Shown here piece by piece: positions 1 through 5,608 of a stretch of DNA of 5,608 nucleotides; the stretch's first letter is position 1, and each line of letters begins with the position of its first letter. The DNA is from Candidatus Krumholzibacteriia bacterium. GTDB lineage: Bacteria; Krumholzibacteriota; Krumholzibacteriia; Krumholzibacteriales; Krumholzibacteriaceae. The stretch is from the NCBI GenBank assembly GCA_026387805.1, contig JAPLKY010000348.1, positions 1 to 5,608 on the forward strand, in the 5' to 3' direction. The notes under the pieces are model-generated. The model was not told where the DNA came from. It worked only from the letters and a program-made list of their open reading frames with translations, and made no database searches. The translations under genes were made by a program, and so were the position numbers.

Positions 1-1193
1 CGATCCTCGACCTTGTCGGGGCGCCCGTTCTGTATATAGATCTGGCCCATGTCCGTCCGCCAGCCGGGCTGATGCTTCGAGAAGGACTTGAGCACGTATC
101 TCAGTCTCTGGAGAAAATCTCCGAACGCTTCGTTCGATTCGGTCGCGGTAGTCGGATCAAGCTTGCGCCAGAAGAGCGCCCATGCGCGCACGCGTTCCGC
201 CGCGGGGGCTTCGGCGACCGCCCGGGCTTCCTTCTCGTCCGCGACGAGCGAAAGCAGATCGATGAGATCGCCGATACGCGCAAACAGGAGCCCCGTGTTG
301 AAGAGCAGGGCGAATTCTCCGGTCGACTGGCTCCTCTGCGCGCCGTCAGCGGTCTCGAGGACGGCGTCGATCCCGTATTCGCCGATGGGGAGACTGTCCA
401 GCCCTATCTCGAGACAGAGCCCGGAATGCCGCGCCCCGCCGCCGGGCAACGTTTCTTTCGTGTAGAGCACGACGGCGCCGCTCGCGTCGCGCATCCTGGC
501 CGTGAGGACGAGGGAATCCCCTGTCTGCGCCGCGGGAGCCACGACGCCGAGAACGACGCGGACCCATCCGCCGAAATCGCCGTAGACGGCGCCCGGATTG
601 ATGCGCGCTCCGGCCCCTCCGGAGAACGGGCACAACGAAACGGCGATCTCGCCGCTGCGGGGTTTCGGGGAGAGGGAATCCTCGCGGCACGTGTAGAAGA
701 CGGGCGTCGAGACCCCGAGTCGCCCCGATTCCTCGCCCACGACGCGCACGACCTGCTCCTCCCTGAAGCGCCTCGACGTGTCGATGACTTCGATCGTCAC
801 GATGGCCGTGTACTCTCCGGGATCGACGGGAAACGTCCGGCGCGTCGGGGCGAATCGCGCCGCCGAGGTCGTTTCCCTGAAGTTGTCCACGGCGACCGAT
901 TCCTCCCATACCCTGCCGGGCGCGCGTGTGCCCCTCCGTTCCTTGAGCTCGAGGTAGACGCGATACCGCGCCTCGTACCGCTCGCCGCGCAGAAAGAAGA
1001 CAAGTCTCCGGTACGGTATCGAGGCGGATACGACAATCGTCGGTTTCGAGCTCTCGTCGAACTCCTGACTCACGGAGAGCTCGAACGCCGTCTCCTCGAC
1101 CGGTCGGTCGAGCATCCCCTGGCCGCGGGCCGGATCCGCCGCGGCGAAACAGAACGTCGCCGCCGCGCAAACGAGAACGAGTTTTCCGGACAC
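1..1193 (-). CDS. Secreted GWxTD-domain protein, C-terminus cut off by the window edge
   Basis: An uninterrupted frame of about 397 codons runs off the left edge. The start is a GTG at 1193-1191, preceded by a strong Shine-Dalgarno (GGGGGAGGT, 1207-1199) six bases away; no ATG exists in this frame upstream. Residues 1-20 look like a Sec signal peptide: Lys4, a hydrophobic run LVLVCAAATFCF, then AAA before Asp-Pro, a plausible signal peptidase I site. No proper lipobox is seen. Residues about 38-297 are beta-rich, with an early segment SIPYRRLVFF (58-67). Residues 298-375 look helical and contain FWRKLDPT (341-348). Then comes the family hallmark GWRTD (377-381) followed by IYIQNGRPD. This layout (signal peptide, beta region, FW-K-DPT helix, GWxTD) matches GWxTD-domain proteins, a family of unknown biochemical function found mainly in Bacteroidota and related phyla. 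It lies downstream of an exporter operon but has its own promoter. Family assignment is firm; function is unknown. Confidence 0.88.
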   Translation of the reverse strand, partial: MSGKLVLVCAAATFCFAAADPARGQGMLDRPVEETAFELSVSQEFDESSKPTIVVSASIPYRRLVFFLRGERYEARYRVYLELKERRGTRAPGRVWEESVAVDNFRETTSAARFAPTRRTFPVDPGEYTAIVTIEVIDTSRRFREEQVVRVVGEESGRLGVSTPVFYTCREDSLSPKPRSGEIAVSLCPFSGGAGARINPGAVYGDFGGWVRVVLGVVAPAAQTGDSLVLTARMRDASGAVVLYTKETLPGGGARHSGLCLEIGLDSLPIGEYGIDAVLETADGAQRSQSTGEFALLFNTGLLFARIGDLIDLLSLVADEKEARAVAEAPAAERVRAWALFWRKLDPTTATESNEAFGDFLQRLRYVLKSFSKHQPGWRTDMGQIYIQNGRPDKVED

Positions 1194-1198
1194 TGCGC

Positions 1199-1207
1199 AC
1201 CTCCCCC
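1199..1207 (-). promoter_or_regulatory. Ribosome binding site fixing the GTG start of the GWxTD gene
   Basis: Read on the minus strand, GGGGGAGGT lies six bases before the GTG at 1193. It is close to the ideal anti-16S complement and decides the start: the ATGs at 1240 and 1225 are in a different frame from the GWxTD reading frame. Confidence 0.75.
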
Positions 1208-1224
1208 GCCGCGCACGCCGCGCA
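1207..1224 (-). repeat. Perfect tandem 9-base repeat in the 5' leader of the GWxTD gene
   Basis: On the minus strand TGCGCGGCG occurs twice back to back (1224-1216 and 1215-1207), directly before the Shine-Dalgarno. The TGCGC of either copy can pair with GCGCA at 1198-1194, which touches the start codon. The nearer copy gives a 5-bp stem with a 12-base loop that contains the Shine-Dalgarno. The repeat is visible directly; any role in translation control is speculative, and GC-rich DNA yields such repeats by chance. Confidence 0.55.
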
Positions 1225-1248
1225 TTATCGACAATCTCATATGGCGGG

Positions 1249-1277
1249 AGTATAGTCGCCGGATTTCATCGTGTAAA
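1249..1277 (-). promoter_or_regulatory. Sigma70-like promoter for the GWxTD gene
   Basis: On the minus strand a -35 box TTTACA (1277-1272) is followed by exactly 17 bases and a -10 box TATACT (1254-1249). Each box matches the sigma70 consensus at 5 of 6 positions with ideal spacing. The boxes are AT-rich islands in otherwise GC-rich DNA, in the gap between the second permease and the GWxTD gene. Transcription would begin near 1242, giving a leader of about 49 bases. It means the GWxTD gene can be expressed independently of the exporter. The match to the E. coli-type consensus is direct; activity is inferred. Confidence 0.65.
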
Positions 1278-1304
1278 GAGATTACGCCCCGTCCGCGCCC
1301 GGAC

Positions 1305-2576
1305 TCATTCCGATCTGAGAGCGACGATCGGATCCATCTTCGCGGCCCGGTTGGCGGGATACATGCCGAAAACGATCCCGATCCCCGCGGAGAAGGCGAA
1401 CGCAATGACGATCCAGATGACGGGAAGGCTGTAGGGAAAACGGATGAGATGCGTGACGCCCTTCGCGGCGAGAAGCCCGCAAACGATTCCGAGGACGCCT
1501 CCCGCGCCGGTGAGCGTGGCCGCCTCGATGAGGAACTGCTGGAGGATGTCGTGCCTCGTGGCGCCGAGCGCCATCCGCACGCCGACCTCCCGGGTGCGTT
1601 CGGTCACGGAGATGAGCATGATGTTCATGACGCCGATGCCGCCCACCATGAGGCCGATCGAGGATATGACGACGAGGACAAGTCCGATGTACTTCGTGAT
1701 ATTGGTGATCATCTCGCGAAACGCCTCCGAGGAGCTGACGTAGAAGTCGTTCTCCGCGGCCGGTTCGACCTTGCGGCGGGCCCGCATGAGCGCCGTGATC
1801 TCGTCCATGCCCTCCTCGAGGGTATATTCGGGTTTTACCGTGGCGACGATCTCGAAATCGTCGTACTCGTTCGAATGATCCTTCGCGAACGTCGTATGAG
1901 GGATAACGGCGAAATTGTCGCTCATGCTTCCGATGAAGCTTCTCCGGGACAGCATCGTTCCGATCACTTCGTACTCGTAGTTCCCGATGCGGATCCATTT
2001 CCCGATCGGATCCATGTTCGGAAACAGATCCTTCGCCGGCCCGAATCCGAGGACGACGACGCGCTTGCGGCGCTCGACATCCCCCTCCGTGAGAAAATGC
2101 CCCTCATCCATCTGGAGGCTGAATATGTAGGGGAAATTCTCGGATGTCCCGATCACCTGAAGGAGCCCCGTCCGGCGCCCCTTGTGGCGCAGGACCCGCA
2201 TGCCTTCCCCCGGGCTCACTTCGAAATCGACTCGTTCGATAGCCCGGCACTGCTCCTTGATCGCCTTCGCATCCTCTGCGGTGAGCTTCTTCCTCCGCAT
2301 GAGCGCGGCGAAGTCTCGATCCCCTTCCATCGGATCATACCGGGCGATATGGAGGAACGGCCGGTTCGACGACATGATGTCCTGCTCGACGCGCTTGCCG
2401 AGCCCAGAAAGCACCGTCACCATGCCGAGCACCGTCATGACGCCGATCACCACACCGAGAATCAGGAGTCCCGACCGCATCCGGTGAGTGAGGATGACGT
2501 GGATCGCCTGTTTGAAGTTCTCCTTCCACAGCTCACGGCCGAGCCGCTCGTCCCGCGTCAGCTTTTCCTGCGCCAT
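1305..2576 (-). CDS. MacB/FtsX-type ABC transporter permease (second of two)
   Basis: 423 residues. The N-terminus is cytoplasmic and charged. TM1 is about 36-58, followed by a large periplasmic MacB-like core domain (about 60-285) and three more membrane spans (about 296-322, 350-373, 384-405) forming the FtsX domain. Recognisable family motifs are VGGIGVMNIMLISVTERTRE (311-330), GVRMALGAT (332-340) and the terminal GMYPANRAAKMDPIVAL (404-420). There is no fused nucleotide-binding domain, unlike E. coli MacB. The start at 2576 is chosen because a Shine-Dalgarno lies four bases upstream; the frame stays open further upstream, but the residues there are Arg/His-rich and overlap the preceding permease. 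It would act in the inner membrane with the upstream permease, ATPase and adaptor, turning ATP hydrolysis into movement of the periplasmic domains (MacB mechanotransmission model). The substrate cannot be read from the sequence; lipids, peptides, macrolides or lipoproteins are all possible for this family. Confidence 0.9.
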   Translation of the reverse strand: MAQEKLTRDERLGRELWKENFKQAIHVILTHRMRSGLLILGVVIGVMTVLGMVTVLSGLGKRVEQDIMSSNRPFLHIARYDPMEGDRDFAALMRRKKLTAEDAKAIKEQCRAIERVDFEVSPGEGMRVLRHKGRRTGLLQVIGTSENFPYIFSLQMDEGHFLTEGDVERRKRVVVLGFGPAKDLFPNMDPIGKWIRIGNYEYEVIGTMLSRRSFIGSMSDNFAVIPHTTFAKDHSNEYDDFEIVATVKPEYTLEEGMDEITALMRARRKVEPAAENDFYVSSSEAFREMITNITKYIGLVLVVISSIGLMVGGIGVMNIMLISVTERTREVGVRMALGATRHDILQQFLIEAATLTGAGGVLGIVCGLLAAKGVTHLIRFPYSLPVIWIVIAFAFSAGIGIVFGMYPANRAAKMDPIVALRSE

Positions 2577-2580
2577 CGTG

Positions 2581-2587
2581 CCACCTA
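2581..2587 (-). promoter_or_regulatory. Shine-Dalgarno of the second permease overlapping the first permease's stop codon
   Basis: On the minus strand TAGGTGG (2587-2581) contains both the TAG stop of the first permease (2587-2585) and an AGGTGG ribosome binding site four bases before the ATG at 2576. This layout favours translational coupling, which fits two subunits made in equal amounts. Confidence 0.7.
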
Positions 2588-3814
2588 CTCGTAGTGGAGC
2601 GCCACCACGGGGTCGAGCCGCGCGGCCCGGCTCGCCGGGTACGTTCCGAATATCAGACCGATGCAGAAGGTCACGGCGAGTCCCGCCACGATCGACCACG
2701 GCGCGACGAGATACGGAAGCGGCGAGACGAGCGATATGATGGCGGCGATCGTGAACCCGAGAAGGATCCCGATGATACCCCCGATGAGGGAAAGCGTGAT
2801 CGATTCGACGATGAACTGCCATACGATGTTCGACCGACGGGCACCGAGCGCCTTCCGGACGCCGATCTCGCGCGTGCGTTCCGTCACCGAGACGAGCATC
2901 ACGTTCATGAGAACGATGCCGCCGACGACGAGCGATATCGAGACGATGAAGATAAGGGCGCTGAAGATCGCCTTCGAGATACCCTGCCACAGGGATATGA
3001 GCTGCTGGGAGGTCGTGACGCTGAAGTCGTTCTCCTCGAGGGGACGCAGCCGGTGTCTGATGCGCATCGCCATCGTCGCCTCGTCGATCGCCTGCTGCAT
3101 GAAACGGATATCGGCGGCCCTGACCTTGATCTCGATCGAACGCCGCGATCCGTACATCTTGAGGTGGGTCGTCACGGGAATGTACACGAACCGGTTCCGC
3201 GATTGGCCGAGGACGCTGCCGAGATTCTTGACGACGCCGATGACGAGAAAATGGCGACTGCCGATTTTGATCTTCTTTCCGACCGCGTCGCGTCCGGCGA
3301 AGAAATGCTGATAAACGTCCCAGCCGATGACCGCGACCGCGTTGCTCCGCTGCACCTCGATCCGCGAGATGTGCGCCCCCGCCGCCAGCTCGGCATTCTC
3401 GATCAGCGGGTACTCCTCGGAGCGCCCCTTGATCTCGATATTATCGACATACGATTCCTGAAAGGTGACGCGATCGGATCCGGAGATCGAGGCCCCGATC
3501 ACGGAGCTCGAGGGGACCGACCGTTTGAGGTATTCGACGTCGCTCAGCCTGAGCGGCTTGTTCCGCGCGAGCGCTTCGAGGAACGCGTCGAGGTCCGTGA
3601 TCGCCTCGAAGAAATTGATGCGTTCGACGGTGAAGACGTTGCTCCCCTGCTCCGCGACCTCCTCGCTCACATAGTGATCGATGCCGTTGATGAGAGAGAC
3701 GACCGCGATGACGGACATCGTCCCGACGATGTTGCCGAGCAGCGTGAGAGAGGTGCGCAGCTTATTGTCCCGGAGGGCACGCAGCGCGATACGTATTCCC
3801 TCGAGTATGAGCAT
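2585..3814 (-). CDS. MacB/FtsX-type ABC transporter permease (first of two)
   Basis: 409 residues. A short amphipathic N-terminus leads into TM1 (about 20-43, after NKLRTSL). A periplasmic MacB-like core domain follows (about 45-275, with PLEENDFSVTTSQQ at 258-271), then three spans (about 281-307, 333-362, 372-392). The FtsX motifs are clear: VSVTERTREIGVRKALGAR (308-326) and TYPASRAARLDPVVAL (391-406). There is no ATPase domain. The ATG at 3814 follows the adaptor's stop codon by 25 bases and has only a weak Shine-Dalgarno (GGAAA). It is clearly related to the next gene but well diverged, so the pair is an old paralogous pair rather than a recent duplication. One small departure is GGIVLMN (298-304) where the partner has the usual GGIGVMN. 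It probably pairs with the second permease in the inner membrane. Family call is firm; substrate unknown. Confidence 0.9.
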   Translation of the reverse strand: MLILEGIRIALRALRDNKLRTSLTLLGNIVGTMSVIAVVSLINGIDHYVSEEVAEQGSNVFTVERINFFEAITDLDAFLEALARNKPLRLSDVEYLKRSVPSSSVIGASISGSDRVTFQESYVDNIEIKGRSEEYPLIENAELAAGAHISRIEVQRSNAVAVIGWDVYQHFFAGRDAVGKKIKIGSRHFLVIGVVKNLGSVLGQSRNRFVYIPVTTHLKMYGSRRSIEIKVRAADIRFMQQAIDEATMAMRIRHRLRPLEENDFSVTTSQQLISLWQGISKAIFSALIFIVSISLVVGGIVLMNVMLVSVTERTREIGVRKALGARRSNIVWQFIVESITLSLIGGIIGILLGFTIAAIISLVSPLPYLVAPWSIVAGLAVTFCIGLIFGTYPASRAARLDPVVALHYE

Positions 3815-3839
3815 GGTTTCCGGCGAAGGGCCGCTCTCC

Positions 3840-5171
3840 CTACTTCTCTTTTTCTTTGTCCTTGGCGCCCGGTTCGGACTTTCCGGTGATCTTCACGCGC
3901 TGTCCGTCCTTGAGCTCCCGGATCGCCTTGAAATTGCCGCTGACGATCTTGTCCCTCGCGTCGAGCCCCGATGTGACCTCGAAATATTTCTGGCTCGATA
4001 TGCCCACCTTGACGGCGTGGAACTGGGCTCTCCCGTCCTTCACGACGAAGACCCCCTCGACCTCGGTGTCGGCGGCTCCGGATTTCGCCGTATCCGCCTC
4101 CGCCGGGGCCGGCTTCGCGGCATCGGTCGCTTTCGCCGTATCGGCCGCCCCCGTCGTATCGGAGGCCGCCTTGTATCCCTTGAGATCCCGTTTTCTCCGC
4201 GCGGTGAGGCTCTGGATCGGGATCGTGAGCGCGCCTTTCGCCTCCGCGACGGTGATCTCCGCGTCGGCCGAAAGGCCGGGGCGCACGTTCGGTATGGCGC
4301 CGTGGATCGTGACGACAACCTTGAAATCGACCCCCTGCTGGGCCGCCGAGGCGCCCGAGACGATGGGGCTGTTCCCGATTTCGGTCACCTCTCCCGTGAA
4401 CGACGTATCGGGAAACGCATCGAGCGTCACCTTCGCCTTATCGCCGATCTTCATGTGCGTCACTTCCGTCTCGTCGACTTCGATCTCGGTCTCGATCGTC
4501 GAGAGATCCGCTATCGTGAGGAGCACGGTGCCGAGGTTGTTGAGCGTCCCCATGATCGCAATCTCCCCTTCCTCGACGTTGCGACGCGTGACGATCCCCG
4601 ACATGGGGGCGACGATCGTCACTTCCTTGAGGCTGTGCTCGGCGCTCTCGAGATTGGCCCGGTATTGGGCGATTTCCTGTTTGACCGCTTCGAGCCGGGC
4701 CGCGGCGACGTCGTAGTTCGTCTTCGCCGTTTCGACTTCCTGCGTCGTCCGATGGCCCCCTTCGAGAAGCGTTTTCGCCCGCTCGTAGTCGTTCTTCGCC
4801 TGCTCCGCCTGGGCCACGGCCTGTTTCTCGCTCGACTTGGCCGCTTCGAGCATCGCCCGGATCCGCGCAACGGTCGTTTCGAGCTCGACGGGATCGATCT
4901 GGAGCAGGAACTGCCCCTTCCGGACGATCTCCCCTTCCTTCACGGCCACCCTCGTCACCTTGCCGATGGTGCTCGCGCTGATATCCACTTTGCGTTTCGG
5001 GCGAACGCTTCCCGAGGCCGAGATCACCATCGTGATGTCGCGTTTCGTGACCTCCTCCGTTTGAACGGCAAGCGCCCGTTTCTCGCGCGCTTTCAGGTTC
5101 ACGAGCACGAGTATCACGACGACGACGGCGACGGCGAGGAAGATGAAATACCGTTTCCTTATTTTCTTCAT
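3840..5171 (-). CDS. HlyD/MacA-type periplasmic adaptor (membrane fusion protein)
   Basis: 443 residues. A basic N-terminus (MKKIRKR) is followed by one membrane anchor (about 8-25). Next come the first half of the lipoyl-like domain (about 62-95, GKVTRVAVKEGEIVRKGQ), an alpha-helical coiled-coil hairpin (about 98-182), the second lipoyl half (APMSGIVTRRNVEEGEIA, 188-205), a beta-barrel (about 220-325) and a membrane-proximal domain (about 371-430). The hairpin tip reads R131-xxx-L135-xxxxxx-T142, like the RLS motif that contacts TolC-type channels. A low-complexity insert occupies about 335-370 and the tail is KDKEKEK. The start is the ATG at 5171, behind AAGGGGGG; a GTG 39 bases upstream in the same frame would add 13 residues ahead of the anchor and is less likely. 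The protein would link the two permeases to an outer-membrane channel, none of which is encoded here. The stop lies 25 bases before the first permease. Confidence 0.92.
   Translation of the reverse strand: MKKIRKRYFIFLAVAVVVVILVLVNLKAREKRALAVQTEEVTKRDITMVISASGSVRPKRKVDISASTIGKVTRVAVKEGEIVRKGQFLLQIDPVELETTVARIRAMLEAAKSSEKQAVAQAEQAKNDYERAKTLLEGGHRTTQEVETAKTNYDVAAARLEAVKQEIAQYRANLESAEHSLKEVTIVAPMSGIVTRRNVEEGEIAIMGTLNNLGTVLLTIADLSTIETEIEVDETEVTHMKIGDKAKVTLDAFPDTSFTGEVTEIGNSPIVSGASAAQQGVDFKVVVTIHGAIPNVRPGLSADAEITVAEAKGALTIPIQSLTARRKRDLKGYKAASDTTGAADTAKATDAAKPAPAEADTAKSGAADTEVEGVFVVKDGRAQFHAVKVGISSQKYFEVTSGLDARDKIVSGNFKAIRELKDGQRVKITGKSEPGAKDKEKEK
4062..4169 (-). other. Low-complexity Ala/Asp/Thr/Lys/Pro insert in the adaptor
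   Basis: Adaptor residues 335-370 consist almost only of Ala, Asp, Thr, Lys, Glu, Pro, Gly and Ser, with DTAK appearing twice. In related adaptors the strand ending in IPIQSLTAR is followed closely by the EGVFVVKDGRAQF strand, so this looks like a disordered loop inserted between the barrel and the membrane-proximal domain. The reading frame is intact through it. Confidence 0.65.
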
Positions 5172-5174
5172 GGT

Positions 5175-5182
5175 CCCCCCTT
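5175..5182 (-). promoter_or_regulatory. Ribosome binding site for the adaptor gene
   Basis: On the minus strand AAGGGGGG ends three bases before the ATG at 5171. It supports this start over the upstream in-frame GTG at 5210. The 73-base gap between the ATPase stop and this start shows no recognisable promoter or terminator. Confidence 0.6.
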
Positions 5183-5244
5183 GCGGAAAAGAAAAGCGCG
5201 AGCGGTTCACGCCATCGATCGATCCATGCCCGTGCGCGGCCCGA

Positions 5245-5608
5245 TCACGAAGGCGTCCCGGACCCGATTCTCACGTCCGAGGCGATCTTCCCGTCGAGAA
5301 GACGCACGATGCGCTTGGTGTGCTCGGCGATGTACTCCTCATGAGTGACGATCATGATCGTGTTGCCCGCTTCGTGAATCTTCTTGAAGATGAGCATGAT
5401 CTCCTCGCCCGTGCGGCTGTCGAGATTGCCGGTCGGTTCGTCGGCGAGGATGAGCGACGGATTGTTGACGAGCGCGCGCGCGATGGCCACGCGCTGCCTC
5501 TGCCCGCCCGACAGCTCGTTCGGGCGGTGCGCGGCGCGATCGAGGAGCCCGACGGCCCGCAGGGATTCCATCGCCCGCTCGCGCCGTGCGGAAGCGGGAA
5601 CGCCGCCG
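5245..5608 (-). CDS. ABC transporter ATP-binding protein, MacB/LolD-like, N-terminal half outside the window
   Basis: About 121 codons of the C-terminal half are visible and the frame stays open to the right edge. In order: a helical segment (ASARRERAMESLRAVGL), the ABC signature LSGGQ (5514-5500) within NELSGGQRQRVAIARALV, Walker B with catalytic Glu (SLILADEP, from 5457), the D-loop GNLDS, and the H-loop His in IVTHEE (His at 5343-5341). Walker A and the Q-loop lie outside the window. The wording PNELSGGQRQRVAIARAL and ADEPTGNLDS is typical of the MacB/LolD/FtsE-type family that pairs with FtsX-fold permeases, matching the two permeases downstream. It would be the cytoplasmic motor of the exporter. 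The Met at 5571 is internal, not the start. The gene ends with TGA at 5247-5245, 73 bases before the adaptor. Confidence 0.92.
   Translation of the reverse strand, partial: GGVPASARRERAMESLRAVGLLDRAAHRPNELSGGQRQRVAIARALVNNPSLILADEPTGNLDSRTGEEIMLIFKKIHEAGNTIMIVTHEEYIAEHTKRIVRLLDGKIASDVRIGSGTPS

Noticed and set aside
346..1200. 284-codon minus-strand frame overlapping the GWxTD gene
   Set aside because: Frame-shifted shadow with about one Arg in four residues. The alternative frame from 1193 has a signal peptide, a better Shine-Dalgarno spacing and a recognised domain.
1291..1304. Possible terminator hairpin just after the second permease
   Set aside because: GTCCG-GGCG-CGGAC forms a perfect 5-bp stem on the minus strand immediately after the stop codon, but it is short and followed by GGGGCG rather than a T-tract, so it does not qualify as an intrinsic terminator.
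72..2594. 840-codon open frame on the plus strand
   Set aside because: It lies antisense to both the GWxTD gene and the second permease, crosses their intergenic gap, and encodes an Arg/Asp/His/Glu-rich product without domain-like patterns. GC-rich codon bias commonly leaves such frames open.
2577..2990. N-terminal extension of the second permease by 138 residues
   Set aside because: The extension overlaps the first permease, is Arg/His-rich and resembles nothing in the family; the ATG at 2576 has a good ribosome binding site and begins a normal permease N-terminus.
2594..3889. 431-codon open frame on the plus strand
   Set aside because: Antisense to the first permease, which has clear FtsX motifs and membrane spans; the product is Asp/Arg-rich with no recognisable features.
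5213..5224. Short GATC-rich repeat in the ATPase-adaptor gap
   Set aside because: ATCGATCGATCC is a brief simple repeat without partner sites or nearby regulatory signals; likely chance.
3681..5348. 555-codon open frame on the plus strand
   Set aside because: Antisense to the adaptor and part of the ATPase; the composition is dominated by Arg, Asp, Leu and His, and it spans two well-supported genes and their gap.

Overview
The window reads as a five-gene stretch of a GC-rich bacterial genome, all on the minus strand, so transcription runs from high to low coordinates. Order of transcription: ABC-type ATPase (cut by the right edge, 5608-5245), HlyD/MacA-type periplasmic adaptor (5171-3840), first MacB/FtsX-type permease (3814-2585), second MacB/FtsX-type permease (2576-1305), then, after a 111-base gap with its own sigma70-like promoter, a secreted GWxTD-domain protein (1193 to the left edge, C-terminus missing).

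The first four genes form a complete tripartite-type export module apart from an outer-membrane channel: ATPase, membrane fusion protein and two different permeases. Gaps are 73, 25 and 8 bases, and the Shine-Dalgarno of the second permease overlaps the stop codon of the first, so this is very likely one operon. Unlike classical MacB, where ATPase and permease are fused and form a homodimer, the ATPase here is separate and there are two distinct permeases, which suggests a heterodimeric membrane core. The adaptor has an N-terminal membrane anchor, a coiled-coil hairpin with an RLS-like tip motif (threonine in place of serine), and an unusual Ala/Asp/Thr/Lys/Pro-rich insert. The tip motif points to a TolC-like outer-membrane partner encoded elsewhere, hence a Gram-negative envelope.

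The fifth gene starts at a GTG and has no in-frame ATG at its start, so it is easily overlooked. It has a signal peptide, a beta-rich middle and the FW-K-DPT...GWRTD...IYIQNGRPD block that defines GWxTD-domain proteins. That family is known mainly from Bacteroidota and related FCB-group phyla. With the high GC content and the sigma70-like rather than Bacteroidota-type promoter, this suggests an FCB-group or neighbouring candidate phylum (for example Krumholzibacteria-, Eisenbacteria-, Latescibacteria- or Gemmatimonadota-like). The placement is inference.

Very long open frames on the plus strand (about 72-2594, 2594-3889 and 3681-5348) are antisense shadows of these genes. I see no RNA genes, CRISPR arrays, mobile elements or replication origins. 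The exporter is of a known kind. The parts most worth following are the function of the GWxTD protein beside it, the paired permeases and the adaptor's insert.
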